A stretch of DNA of 64,000 bases from Mucilaginibacter xinganensis (GTDB lineage Bacteria; Bacteroidota; Bacteroidia; Sphingobacteriales; Sphingobacteriaceae): the NCBI RefSeq assembly GCF_002257585.1, contig NZ_CP022743.1, forward strand, positions 4,278,001 to 4,342,000, read 5' to 3'. The translations under genes were made by a program, and so were the position numbers. This document shows, in pieces, positions 1 through 8,193 of the stretch (positions within the stretch are counted from its first letter, which is position 1; each line of letters opens with the position of its first letter). The notes beneath the pieces were generated by a model. That model saw nothing but the letters and a program-made list of their open reading frames with translations, made no database searches and was not told where the DNA came from.

Positions 1-336
1 AAATCTTATAACGTCAAAACCCTCACTGTTTAAAACTGACGTTCTCACTTCATCTTCCTCTTTTAATAGTTCATGATAACCACCGTCAACTTCAATAACC
101 AGTCCTTTAGATATGCAAACAAAATCAGCAATGTAGCCATCTACAGCATGTTGTCTCCTGATCTTATAACCAGTTTGGTTATTTCTCAATTGCTGCCATA
201 AGATATTCTCACTTTCAGTTTGATTTTTTCTATTTGATCTCGAATTTTCTTTTAGCACCTCCCAAATACGTGAATCTCCTGTCTCATAACCAAACTCCTT
301 CACCCCCTCTATTTTGGAGTGGGCCGCCGGCGTAAG
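1..336 (-). mobile_element. In-frame DUF559 (Vsr/PD-(D/E)XK-like) nuclease insertion inside icmF
   Basis: Just after the mutase sequence ...RPVYQG, the protein departs from what I know of IcmF and becomes a DUF559-type domain. It has the conserved segments NRKNQTESENILWQQLRN, GYKIRRQHAVDGYIADFVC and LVIEVDGGYH. The putative metal/catalytic residues Asp789, Glu800 and Asp802 are all present. By hand count the first 300 bases are about 35% G+C and the next 300 about 48%, which fits an acquired segment. No stop or frameshift occurs up to base 1. The linker at 295-335 (encoding TPAAHSKIEGVKEFG) contains a partly palindromic GC-rich sequence. The far junction lies outside the window. I call it a mobile insertion by inference; a domain fusion fixed by descent is the alternative. 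Confidence 0.72.
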
Positions 337-2490
337 GCCCTGGTACACCGGCCTTGTAAGCCCCCTGTCGTCATAAAGTTCTTTATACTTTGCCTCAACC
401 AAATGCTCCAGTTTATGCTCTTTAATATATTTTTCGCATTGCTGATCAATAGCCGCATTCATAAAAAAGCCGAGCAGCATTGGCGCGGGGCCGTTTATAG
501 TCATGGATACGGAAGTTGACGGACTGCCAAGGTCAAAGCCAGAGTATAATTTTTTAGCATCATCAAGCGTAGCAATGCTCACGCCCGAGTTGCCTATCTT
601 ACCGTAAATGTCCGGGCGGGTGTGGGGGTCTTCGCCATATAAAGTAACCGAGTCAAATGCAGTAGATAAGCGGTGTGCCGGCTGACCAAGCGAAACATAA
701 TGAAAACGCTTGTTCGTCCGTTCCGGACCGCCCTCGCCTGCAAACATCCTCGTAGGGTCCTCGCCTTCCCTTTTCAAAGGGAACACGCCCGCAGCGTATG
801 GAAACTCGCCCGGCACGTTTTCGGTAAGCAGCCAGCGTAAAATATCCCCCCATGCTTCATATTTAGGTAATGAGATCTTGGGGATCTGCAGTTGCGACAG
901 CGAGGTGTAATAAAGTGGTTGTTTAATCTCTTTATCCCTAACCTTATAAATAAAGTTTTCAGCCTTGTATTTTGCTACTGTTCCGGGCCATTCCCTTAAA
1001 AGGCGTTTACAGTCACCATGCAATTGTTCTTCCAGGTGGTTTTTCACATCGTGTAAGGATGCAATATTCTGTTTCTCTGCATCCAATAATTTTATTACGC
1101 CATCCAACTGGAACAATTGCTGCGCTATTTTGCACTGGGTGTTTACCCATTCCTTGTAGGCCTGGCTGCTTTCAGCAATTTCGGCAAGGTAGCGGTTCCG
1201 GTCTGGCGGAATGATATAGATCTTTTCTGATTCGCCCTGGTGTTCTGCAGCCGCATGTGCGCCAATAAGATCAACTCCTGTTTTTGCTTTAATGGCTTTC
1301 ATCAGCGCAACAAACAGGGTATTCATACCCGGATCATTAAACTGCGATGCCATGGTACCGTAAACCGGAATCTCCTCGTCCTTAGCCTGGAACAACATGT
1401 GGTTGCGTTTATACTGCTTGCGTACATCTCTTATGGCATCCAAAGCGCCGCGTTTATCAAATTTATTAAGGGCCACCAGGTCGGCAAAATCAAGCATATC
1501 TATTTTTTCCAGTTGGGTGGCTGCCCCAAACTCAGGGGTCATTACATACAGTGACAAGTCACAATAATCCGTGATCATCGTATCCGATTGCCCGATCCCT
1601 GATGTTTCAACGATGATCAAATCGTAACCCGCAGCTTTGCAAATGTCAATGCTTTCCTGCGCGTGTTTGGAGAGGGCCAGGTTGGCCTGCCGGGTAGCCA
1701 GCGAGCGCATATAGATACGCGGATTGTTAATGGCATTCATCCTGATCCTGTCGCCAAGCAGGGCACCGCCTGTTTTGCGTTTAGACGGATCGACAGAAAT
1801 AATAGCCATGGTTTTATCCGTCTCCATCAAAAACCGGCGCACTATTTCATCAACCAGCGATGATTTACCCGAACCGCCGGTACCTGTAATACCCAAAACT
1901 GGCGTTTTTACGGTGCTGATTATTTTATGAACCTCGCTCAAAAAGGCGTCTGCCTCCTTGGGGTAATTCTCTACTATACTTATCGCGGTAGCAATTGATT
2001 TTATATCTTTTTCGGGCAGGTGCTTAAGTTCGCCGTTCAGCTTTATTTTGTTCTGGAAATCGCATTTCTCCAGCATATCATTTATCATCCCCTGCAAGCC
2101 CATCGTGCGGCCGTCGTCCGGCGAATAGATCTTCGTTATGCCGTAGGCCTGCAGCTCTGCAATTTCGGCAGGCAAAAACACCCCGCCGCCACCACCAAAA
2201 ATCTTGATATGGCCGGCACCGCGTTCCTTCAGCAAATCATGCATGTATTTAAAATACTCCACATGCCCGCCCTGGTAGCTGGTTAGGGCAATGCCCTGCA
2301 CATCCTCCTGGATAGCACAATTAACCACCTCATCAACCGAGCGGTTATGCCCCAGGTGAATCACTTCCGCTCCTGATGATTGCAGGATCCGGCGCATAAT
2401 ATTAATAGTAGCATCATGCCCGTCGAACAACGAGGCGGCAGTTACAAAACGGATCTTGTACCTGGATTTGTAAGGAGCAATGCTTTCCAT
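1..2490 (-). CDS. icmF: Fused B12-dependent acyl-CoA mutase with G-protein chaperone (IcmF type), 3' end outside window, carrying a DUF559 insertion
   Basis: Rearranges branched and linear acyl-CoAs (isobutyryl/butyryl or methylmalonyl type) in the cytoplasm using adenosylcobalamin. About 830 residues are in the window. Residues 1-140 form the B12-binding domain, with the FDGHDA cobalamin-ligand motif (His25) and a GGGGG loop at 99-103. Residues about 195-420 are the MeaB-like GTPase, with Walker A GTGGSGKS at 203-210. The large-subunit substrate domain follows and contains FAGEGGPERTNKRFHYVS. This domain order is the IcmF arrangement. After the host sequence RPVYQG (Gly718) the reading frame enters a foreign DUF559-like segment and leaves the window still inside it, so it cannot be told whether the mutase resumes. 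The start is ATG at 2488-2490, with a TAATTTTG -7 box just upstream. IcmF versus methylmalonyl-CoA specificity is not resolved here. Confidence 0.9.
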   Translation of the reverse strand, partial: MESIAPYKSRYKIRFVTAASLFDGHDATINIMRRILQSSGAEVIHLGHNRSVDEVVNCAIQEDVQGIALTSYQGGHVEYFKYMHDLLKERGAGHIKIFGGGGGVFLPAEIAELQAYGITKIYSPDDGRTMGLQGMINDMLEKCDFQNKIKLNGELKHLPEKDIKSIATAISIVENYPKEADAFLSEVHKIISTVKTPVLGITGTGGSGKSSLVDEIVRRFLMETDKTMAIISVDPSKRKTGGALLGDRIRMNAINNPRIYMRSLATRQANLALSKHAQESIDICKAAGYDLIIVETSGIGQSDTMITDYCDLSLYVMTPEFGAATQLEKIDMLDFADLVALNKFDKRGALDAIRDVRKQYKRNHMLFQAKDEEIPVYGTMASQFNDPGMNTLFVALMKAIKAKTGVDLIGAHAAAEHQGESEKIYIIPPDRNRYLAEIAESSQAYKEWVNTQCKIAQQLFQLDGVIKLLDAEKQNIASLHDVKNHLEEQLHGDCKRLLREWPGTVAKYKAENFIYKVRDKEIKQPLYYTSLSQLQIPKISLPKYEAWGDILRWLLTENVPGEFPYAAGVFPLKREGEDPTRMFAGEGGPERTNKRFHYVSLGQPAHRLSTAFDSVTLYGEDPHTRPDIYGKIGNSGVSIATLDDAKKLYSGFDLGSPSTSVSMTINGPAPMLLGFFMNAAIDQQCEKYIKEHKLEHLVEAKYKELYDDRGLTRPVYQGLTPAAHSKIEGVKEFGYETGDSRIWEVLKENSRSNRKNQTESENILWQQLRNNQTGYKIRRQHAVDGYIADFVCISKGLVIEVDGGYHELLKEEDEVRTSVLNSEGFDVIRF
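295..325. repeat. Degenerate GC-rich palindromic repeat at the insertion junction
   Basis: On the minus strand this reads as CCCACTCC, a short A-rich loop, then GAGGGGGTG and AAGGAG: an imperfect inverted repeat. It lies exactly between host mutase sequence and the DUF559 segment. It resembles the C-rich/G-rich palindromic intergenic repeats scattered in Sphingobacteriaceae genomes and the decayed motif at 2616-2645. Similarity was judged by eye only. Confidence 0.35.
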
Positions 2491-2512
2491 GCAGGCTATA
2501 ATTAGTAAACTG

Positions 2513-2520
2513 CAAAATTA
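2513..2520 (-). promoter_or_regulatory. -7 promoter box (TAATTTTG) for icmF
   Basis: On the minus strand, TAATTTTG matches the Bacteroidota sigma-factor consensus TAnnTTTG. It ends 22 bases before the icmF start codon. No -33 element at standard spacing is obvious. Confidence 0.45.
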
Positions 2521-2615
2521 GCATAAATAATACATCAAAAGCTATGCTTGCATAATAAAACAAAGCGTCACCTACCCCTTTTCTAAGTAAATATAAATGC
2601 CATACTACTCAAAAG

Positions 2616-2645
2616 CGCTCCCTTTGACTGGGGCAGAGTGAGGCC
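2616..2645. repeat. Decayed palindromic repeat between icmF and the VOC gene
   Basis: The sequence CGCTCCCTTTGACTGGGG followed by CAGAGTGAGG resembles a CTCCCTTTG...GGGGGCAGGG-type intergenic palindrome with several changes. It lies downstream of the VOC gene and upstream of the icmF promoter. It is weakly related to the repeat at the DUF559 junction. Confidence 0.3.
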
Positions 2646-2651
2646 GTTAAC

Positions 2652-3146
2652 TTATCCGTTATAAGCCTGCTCCAGGTCTGCTATAATAAGTTTATTCATT
2701 TTCATCATTGCGTTCATCACCCTGCCAGATTTTTCAGGATTGGGACCACCCATTAACCGCCCCAGCGCGTTGGGTACAATTTGCCACGATACTCCAAACT
2801 GATCTGTAAGCCAGCCGCAACGGTCTTTTTTTCCACCCTCTGAAAGTTTCTCCCAGTAATGATCCACTTCCTCCTGCGTTTCGCATTTCACAAAAAATGA
2901 AATGGCCGGGGTCAACGTGAACTGCGGTCCGCCATCCAAAATCATAAACTCCATGCCGTTTAAGAAAAAATTACCGGTTATAATCTTCCCGCTTTTTCCG
3001 GGCGCCTCTGCCGGCAAGCGATGCAGGTGCCCTACCCTGCTGTCTTTAAATATAGTTGTGTAAAAAGTAACCGCCTCTTCAACATTGCCGTTGAACCATA
3101 AAAATGGTGTAATCGCTTGCCCCGTTGTTCCCATAGTAGTTGACAT
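2652..3146 (-). CDS. VOC-superfamily protein (PhnB / 3-demethylubiquinone methyltransferase-like fold)
   Basis: Small cytoplasmic protein of 164 residues from the chosen start MSTTMGTTGQ. It contains ITPFLWFNGNVEEAVTFYTTIF, then NFFLNGMEFMILDGGP and a terminal FGVSWQIVPNALGRLM. These are the hallmarks of the PhnB-like branch of the vicinal-oxygen-chelate fold. The substrate is unknown; members of this branch are often annotated as methyltransferases but generally lack proof of activity. A longer frame back to 3215 begins with a stretch not typical of the family, so the ATG at 3144-3146 is preferred. It is a single gene, tail to tail with nothing nearby that suggests a pathway. Confidence 0.82.
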   Translation of the reverse strand: MSTTMGTTGQAITPFLWFNGNVEEAVTFYTTIFKDSRVGHLHRLPAEAPGKSGKIITGNFFLNGMEFMILDGGPQFTLTPAISFFVKCETQEEVDHYWEKLSEGGKKDRCGWLTDQFGVSWQIVPNALGRLMGGPNPEKSGRVMNAMMKMNKLIIADLEQAYNG

Positions 3147-3363
3147 AATTTTGCTTTTTTGGTTTAGAATAAAGGTACCTATTGGCATTTTAACCACAAT
3201 GGGACATAACGACAATTAAACGGGGCAATTGTGACAACTATCAAACGCCTGGGAAGGATAAAGTCAAAAACGCATTGCGATATTATTCAAATAATATCTG
3301 ACCACACTCAATTGGCTTCACTGCGCTGCAAACCGTCAACTTAAATCAAACCTCAAAAATCTG

Positions 3364-3371
3364 TATCTTTG
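3364..3371 (+). promoter_or_regulatory. -7 promoter box (TATCTTTG) for the radical SAM gene
   Basis: TATCTTTG matches TAnnTTTG and ends only 5 bases before the ATG at 3377, implying a very short or absent leader. No clear -33 TTTG was seen. Confidence 0.5.
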
Positions 3372-3376
3372 CCGCA

Positions 3377-4321
3377 ATGCAGGCAACAGAAACAGCAATT
3401 TGGGAAAAAGGCTATAACAATTACGGCCCATGGCTAAAAGAAAAGTATAAAGGTCACCGGGTATTTAAGGTAATTGTTGACGGTGGCTTTACCTGCCCCA
3501 ACCGCGATGGCTCAAAAGGTTATGGCGGCTGCACCTATTGCAATGTTGATTCGTTTACGCCATCGGTAAGCCGCAATGCGCCTACCGTACGCGAGCAGGT
3601 GATCCAGGGTATGGAGCGCGCCCGCACTGGCAACAAGGCCGATAAGTTCATTATCTATTTTCAGCCAAACACCAACACCTATGCCCCGGCACATTATTTA
3701 AAAATGATGTACGACGAGGCGCTGAGCTATGGAACCGAAGATATTGTGGGCCTTTCAATAGGTACCCGCCCTGATTGTATTGATGCAGAGAAAATAGCCC
3801 TGCTGGAAAGCTACACCGACCGCTTTGATGTTGACCTTGAAATGGGTATGGAGTCTATTTATGATGAAACCCTTGCGCAAATAAACCGGGGATGTAATCA
3901 CCAGGAACTGGTTAAAGCGTTAAAGTTGGTAGAGAACAGCAAGCTTGATGTTTGCGTACATACCATATTCGGTTTTCCATGGGAAACGCAAGAAATGATG
4001 CTGCGCTATGCGGATGAGATCAACCGCTTTCCGCAGATAAAATTTGTGAAATTTCACCACCTGCATATTGTTGAGGGCTCCGTGATGGGCGTAAAATATA
4101 AACGCGAACCGTTTAAAGTTTTCAGCATTGATGAATATGCCGACTTTTTGTGCGAACTGTTACCCCGGGTGCGCCCGGACATTGTGATTCAGCGCCTTTT
4201 TGGTTTAAGCGACCGTGAACTATTAATAGCGCCAAACTGGGGACTCAAAAAATCAGAGATCCAATATTATATCGATCAAAAGATCCTCTCAAGAGGAGTT
4301 GTGCAGGGATCGGCGCTATAG
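3377..4321 (+). CDS. TIGR01212-family radical SAM protein (YhcC type)
   Basis: Radical SAM enzyme of 314 residues, the usual length for the family. The cluster-binding region FTCPNRDGSKGYGGCTYCNVDS gives the extended cysteine spacing typical of YhcC rather than the plain CxxxCxxC. It is followed by FQPNTNTYAP, GLSIGTRPDCID and ETQEMMLRYADEIN, parts of the SAM barrel, and a C-terminal FVKFHHLHIVEGS segment. The biochemical reaction is not established for the family; a role in RNA or protein modification is only presumed. It has its own promoter-like box immediately upstream and faces a convergent outer-membrane gene across an array of repeats. Confidence 0.9.
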   Translation: MQATETAIWEKGYNNYGPWLKEKYKGHRVFKVIVDGGFTCPNRDGSKGYGGCTYCNVDSFTPSVSRNAPTVREQVIQGMERARTGNKADKFIIYFQPNTNTYAPAHYLKMMYDEALSYGTEDIVGLSIGTRPDCIDAEKIALLESYTDRFDVDLEMGMESIYDETLAQINRGCNHQELVKALKLVENSKLDVCVHTIFGFPWETQEMMLRYADEINRFPQIKFVKFHHLHIVEGSVMGVKYKREPFKVFSIDEYADFLCELLPRVRPDIVIQRLFGLSDRELLIAPNWGLKKSEIQYYIDQKILSRGVVQGSAL

Positions 4322-4439
4322 TCTGAACCGGATTTAAGGGGACTAAATGATTTTCTGATCCTGACGTATATCGGCAATCGTAACAAATCCCTTAATCTGG
4401 TTCAGATCGCGATAAATCCCCTTAATCCGGGTTTAGTCC
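4322..4439. repeat. Cluster of three related REP-like repeats, one direct and two inverted
   Basis: Copy A on the plus strand (4322-4342) reads CTGAACCGGATTTAAGGGGA. Copies B (about 4384-4408) and C (about 4412-4439) lie on the minus strand and read CTGAACCAGATTAAGGGATT and CTAAACCCGGATTAAGGGGA. Copies A and C can pair into a large stem enclosing copy B. Copy C runs over the stop codon of the convergent outer-membrane gene. The motif resembles a dispersed intergenic repeat of Bacteroidota genomes. Confidence 0.6.
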
Positions 4440-5458
4440 TTAAACCTTGCTATCACCTTCCTACCCAAATCATAGGTTACCCTAAAGGCTTCCTGGTTGC
4501 TGGTAAAGCCCGGTGTACGGTGAATGCTAAAGATAAACTGTCCCTTGATATGGTTAAACAGGAATGGTGTGAAGATCAGGTCGAGCCTGTTATAAAATTT
4601 CTTCTCATAAAAAGCATCCCCATAAGTAATCTCCGAGCCCTGGCCTGCATAAAATTCATCAAAAGCTGCAAACCGGTGATAGCTTAAATAAGCGCTGGAA
4701 ACAAATCCTACCGGTGTTTTGGCCCCGCCAAGGCCCCGCTTCCGCTGGAAGGATGCCATTGCGCCTGCTTCAAACGACAACGAATCAAATGTTGTTTGCT
4801 TGCGGCTAAAATCAAGTCCAAGTCTAACCTGGGCCCCACCGTCATCCCCAATATGATCATTAGGTAAAAGCACTTCCGCTCCCGCATCGTGCATCATCAG
4901 CACATAATGGGAGATATAGAACGGACCAAATAACGACGGTTTCCATTTACCCTCAAAGCCAAATAAAAATTGCTCGCGGTCGGTAACGGTTTGGCGGCTT
5001 ACCCAGTCTATCCAGCCGGTTTCCGTAAAGTGTTCATTGTGGTATCGCGCCAGCAAGCCCTCCACATTAGGGCGGTAATAGCGCAGGGTATCATTCAATA
5101 ATGCCCGTGGGTAATTGCTGATTACCCCTTCGCGCGGAAATTCGCCCGCATCAAACAGCCATTTTGAACTTTCGTACTTGTAATACGCAACCGGGTTTAC
5201 CTTTAAAAAGTATGGTTTGGCACCAAATTCGTGGATCCCGTCAATCCCGACAATAAAATGATTCAGGCTATCAAGGTTCAGGCCCAGGTCCAGCGCTATA
5301 CGGGTTCCCGAGTAGGTACGCGACCGGGCGACAAAGTCTTTATACTCGCGGTTGTCCAAAAAGCCCAGCCCGTTAAAATGGATGTCGAGGCTTTGCGCCA
5401 GGGCTGCGGTGCTGGTTAATAGTGAAAGAAAGGCTATGAGGTAAAACTTCTTTATCAT
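4433..5458 (-). CDS. Exported beta-barrel-like outer-membrane protein of unknown function
   Basis: 341 residues with a Sec signal peptide (MIKKFYLIAFLSLLTSTAALAQ, cleavage near residue 22). The body alternates aromatic and polar residues in the pattern of an outer-membrane beta barrel, and the last strand ends FRVTYDLGRKVIARF. No recognisable enzymatic motif was seen. The start lies 11 bases after the stop of the GT39 gene on the same strand, so the two are probably co-transcribed. Its C-terminal codons overlap a repeat. Function not recognised. Confidence 0.75.
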   Translation of the reverse strand: MIKKFYLIAFLSLLTSTAALAQSLDIHFNGLGFLDNREYKDFVARSRTYSGTRIALDLGLNLDSLNHFIVGIDGIHEFGAKPYFLKVNPVAYYKYESSKWLFDAGEFPREGVISNYPRALLNDTLRYYRPNVEGLLARYHNEHFTETGWIDWVSRQTVTDREQFLFGFEGKWKPSLFGPFYISHYVLMMHDAGAEVLLPNDHIGDDGGAQVRLGLDFSRKQTTFDSLSFEAGAMASFQRKRGLGGAKTPVGFVSSAYLSYHRFAAFDEFYAGQGSEITYGDAFYEKKFYNRLDLIFTPFLFNHIKGQFIFSIHRTPGFTSNQEAFRVTYDLGRKVIARFKD

Positions 5459-5469
5459 GCAGGGGGATG

Positions 5470-7188
5470 TTATTTAACGCTTAATTTTATTACACGGCTA
5501 TTTTTACTTCCGATGAATGGTTCGGTCCGTAAGGAAAAAAGTAGGCTGAAATTCCCTTTTTCCAACGGCGAAGTTACAGGAAAAGTATAATGAACACTTT
5601 CACCCGGTTGTAAACTTATTTTTTTATAGGTGTCTTTGGCCTCTTTAGCATCAATCAGCTCATTTTCTTTAAAAAAACAGTATTCCAATTTAACGGGATG
5701 CGTATAGCCGCTATCGCTGAAACTAATGGCGTGGTGGTATGGATTCGTTATCGTCAGATCAAAATTTGTAGTTGCCCCCGGCGCTGTGGTAATTTTCAGC
5801 GAATCGGTGGCAATAATCACCTTCTGATAGGTACGCACATCATCTACCCAATTGCCATACCATTTACCGGCTTCAATTTTTATAGTATCTTTTGTAAGGT
5901 CTTTTATAGGTGCGCCCGATAGGTAATACACGCGTTTATGCTGAATACTGTCTTCCATTGGCCAGATATCAAACTGCGTAACACGATAAAAACGATCGTC
6001 ATAGGCAAAGCATTTAAGGCTGTTGGTATAATAATTATATTTCGAGGGATTTTGAAAGCCCTCGCTCATCACCAAATAGTTGTCGCCTGCCTTTTCTTTA
6101 ACTATATGCGCCCAGTTCTTAAAGCCGTAATAGCTTTTTAAATGCCCGTAAGTTTTGGCAAAACCAACACCGCTGATCACAATTACCCGCACAATAATTA
6201 TAATACTTACATTAACTAACGCCAAAGGCAGCAGCCATTTGGGCCAGCCCCCCTGCTGCTTAAAATGAATGAGTACCAGCATAACCAGCGGCGCAAACAG
6301 GATAAACGTCCACTGGGGCTGTACCTCACCTTTTACGCTGCTTATAAAAAAGAAAAGTAAGGTACCTAAACAGTTTACCAGCAGGCAGCGGATAAAAGCA
6401 TCTTTTATTTTTACAGTATAGGCCTTATAAAACAAAAACCACCCAATTAGCGGACCAGCCATGAGCAGTTGCCCCGGCAGGTATGAAAAGGTATTTAAAA
6501 AACTGTACTTATCTGCCGACCGCTCATAAAGGTGGTAGTTAATTGAAGGGTAACCATGGTTGGCCTGCCAGATAATATGCGGAATATATAAGGCCACAGC
6601 CAAAACAACTATCCCCCAAAACGTACCACGTTTTAACATTTTTACATTTGCCAGTAACGTAAAGCCAACAACCAAAATACCATTGTATTTGCTGTATAAC
6701 AGACAGGCAACGGTTATGGCCAGTAAAACGGCAAGCCCCCATTTATCATTTTGAAGATATTGCTGATACAGATAATAAAACAATACAGTAAAAAAGAAGA
6801 GCGGCGAATCAGGCGTGGTGGTGAACCCGTAAATATGAAAAATGAATAAGCCGGATGTAACCAGTATAAAGGCCAAAGCATCAACCGCGTATTGTTTTAA
6901 GGTAAGCCACAGCAGGTAGATAGAGAGTGAGCTTGTCAGCACGGTAATCAGCCGCAATCCAAACTCGTTATGCACGATGGTGTCACCTATGCGGATAAAA
7001 AGCGCTACCATAGGTGGATGATCAAAATAGCCCCAATCTAAATAGCGCGAGTACATCCAGTAATAAGCCTCGTCGCCCTGAAGTTCTAATGTACACGCCT
7101 GGATAATGTTCAGCACCGTCCAGCCCAACAGAAAATACCAGATAAGCTTATTAGAATGAAGTGACTTATTTAAAGTGGCTGCCGGCAT
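5470..7188 (-). CDS. GT39-family (ArnT/PMT-like) membrane glycosyltransferase
   Basis: Integral membrane glycosyltransferase of 572 residues from the ATG at 7186-7188; a TTG four codons upstream gives a longer alternative. The N-terminal half has the GT39 signature ELQGDEAYYWMY followed by WGYFDHPPMVALFIR, where the acidic residues are the expected catalytic/lipid-sugar site in the first periplasmic loop. About ten hydrophobic helices follow, then a soluble periplasmic C-terminal domain from roughly residue 350. The family transfers sugars from polyprenyl-phosphate donors to lipid or protein acceptors; the acceptor here is unknown. It is followed directly by an outer-membrane protein gene. 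Confidence 0.85.
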   Translation of the reverse strand: MPAATLNKSLHSNKLIWYFLLGWTVLNIIQACTLELQGDEAYYWMYSRYLDWGYFDHPPMVALFIRIGDTIVHNEFGLRLITVLTSSLSIYLLWLTLKQYAVDALAFILVTSGLFIFHIYGFTTTPDSPLFFFTVLFYYLYQQYLQNDKWGLAVLLAITVACLLYSKYNGILVVGFTLLANVKMLKRGTFWGIVVLAVALYIPHIIWQANHGYPSINYHLYERSADKYSFLNTFSYLPGQLLMAGPLIGWFLFYKAYTVKIKDAFIRCLLVNCLGTLLFFFISSVKGEVQPQWTFILFAPLVMLVLIHFKQQGGWPKWLLPLALVNVSIIIIVRVIVISGVGFAKTYGHLKSYYGFKNWAHIVKEKAGDNYLVMSEGFQNPSKYNYYTNSLKCFAYDDRFYRVTQFDIWPMEDSIQHKRVYYLSGAPIKDLTKDTIKIEAGKWYGNWVDDVRTYQKVIIATDSLKITTAPGATTNFDLTITNPYHHAISFSDSGYTHPVKLEYCFFKENELIDAKEAKDTYKKISLQPGESVHYTFPVTSPLEKGNFSLLFSLRTEPFIGSKNSRVIKLSVK

Positions 7189-7302
7189 TTTATATAACAA
7201 GTATTAACGCCGTAAAGGTATAATAAAACGGTTTAAGGCAAAAAGTGTAAGTAGGGCTTACATTAAAATTATTTTCTCAAATTAGCTTAACATAAAAACA
7301 TC

Positions 7303-7758
7303 ATGAGCAAAGCAATTGAAACAATAAAAACGATTCGGGCCAGTACCGTTAAATTGGTAGAAGGATTAAGCAACGAACAATTAAACAAGGTACCCGAAGG
7401 TTTTATAAATAACATTATTTGGAACCTTGGGCACATGGTTGCCGCACAGCAGGGGATCTGCTATAAAAGATCGGGCATTGAAGCCAGGATTGACGACAGT
7501 TTTTTTGAAAGATACAAACCAGGCACAAAACCGGAAGGGCATATAAATGAAGCCGAAGTTGAAGAAATAAAAGCCCTTCTGGTTTCTACTATTGATCAAT
7601 TAGAAACAGATTTCAAAGAAAGCCTGTTTAAAGAATATCCCGCTTTTACTACCCGTTATGGCGTTGAATTGGCGAGCGTTGAAGATGCCATTAACTTTCT
7701 GCCATTTCATGATGGGTTACACATGGGCTATATTATGGCGTTGAAACGGGCGATATAA
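7303..7758 (+). CDS. DinB-family (DinB_2) protein
   Basis: 151-residue four-helix-bundle protein of the DinB/YfiT-like superfamily. The expected metal-binding histidines are visible in NLGHMVAAQQ and in FHDGLHMGYI near the C-terminus. The family includes nickel/zinc-binding thiol-dependent transferases and hydrolases, but the substrate of this one is unknown. It stands alone, divergent from the glycosyltransferase. Confidence 0.85.
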   Translation: MSKAIETIKTIRASTVKLVEGLSNEQLNKVPEGFINNIIWNLGHMVAAQQGICYKRSGIEARIDDSFFERYKPGTKPEGHINEAEVEEIKALLVSTIDQLETDFKESLFKEYPAFTTRYGVELASVEDAINFLPFHDGLHMGYIMALKRAI

Positions 7759-7821
7759 ACTAAGATTAAAGGATTCGAGTATTGCTTAAGTTACTATTTC
7801 TATGGCAGAATAGGTTATAAA

Positions 7822-8193
7822 TTACATAGATAATATTACTGCTTGAAGGTCGGTTATTTTTTTGAATCCTTTATCCATCGTGAACAAAGGCAAGTCAAAA
7901 TAAATTGCAGTTGCTGCAATAACCGCATCAGGCAATTTTGTTTTAAACTTCAATCTTAAATCTATTGTAATATCCTTAATAGCAGGCTCAATGCCAACGA
8001 TATAACACTCTTATAAAAAAAATTTTAGTAATTCAGAGTCTCCGAGAGTTATATTAGGAAAACTTAAAACTTCTATTTCAGAAATTATTGATACAAATAA
8101 ATTACGACCTGTAATTAATTCCCTGACTTCATTAACTCCGTTAAATAGATTGATAATTAATGAAGTATCAACAACAATTCTATCTCCACTCAT
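7822..8193 (-). pseudogene. PIN-domain toxin (VapC-like) broken by an in-frame TAA
   Basis: The first part encodes MSGDRIVVDTSLIINLFNG, with the first catalytic Asp of the PIN ribonuclease fold, then a TAA stop at 8011-8013. The same frame continues beyond the stop without a shift for 62 codons. That part includes KLPDAVIAATAIYFDLPLF and TMDKGFKKI, the C-terminal half of a PIN domain with its remaining acidic residues. The whole would be about 123 residues, normal for VapC. The stop directly follows a run of eight T, but frame is kept, so a nonsense substitution (for example CAA to TAA) is the simplest reading. The start overlaps the antitoxin gene by 14 bases. The 60-residue truncated product should be inactive. 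Confidence 0.8.

Noticed and set aside
319..519. Plus-strand reading frame of 66 codons within icmF
   Set aside because: It lies entirely inside the minus-strand mutase/insert gene and shows no family features; it is a shadow frame.
760..800. GC-rich CCTCGCC...CCTTTTCAAAGGG sequence as another repeat copy
   Set aside because: It encodes the conserved mutase sequence GVFPLKREGEDPTRMFAGEGGPE and is therefore ordinary coding DNA.
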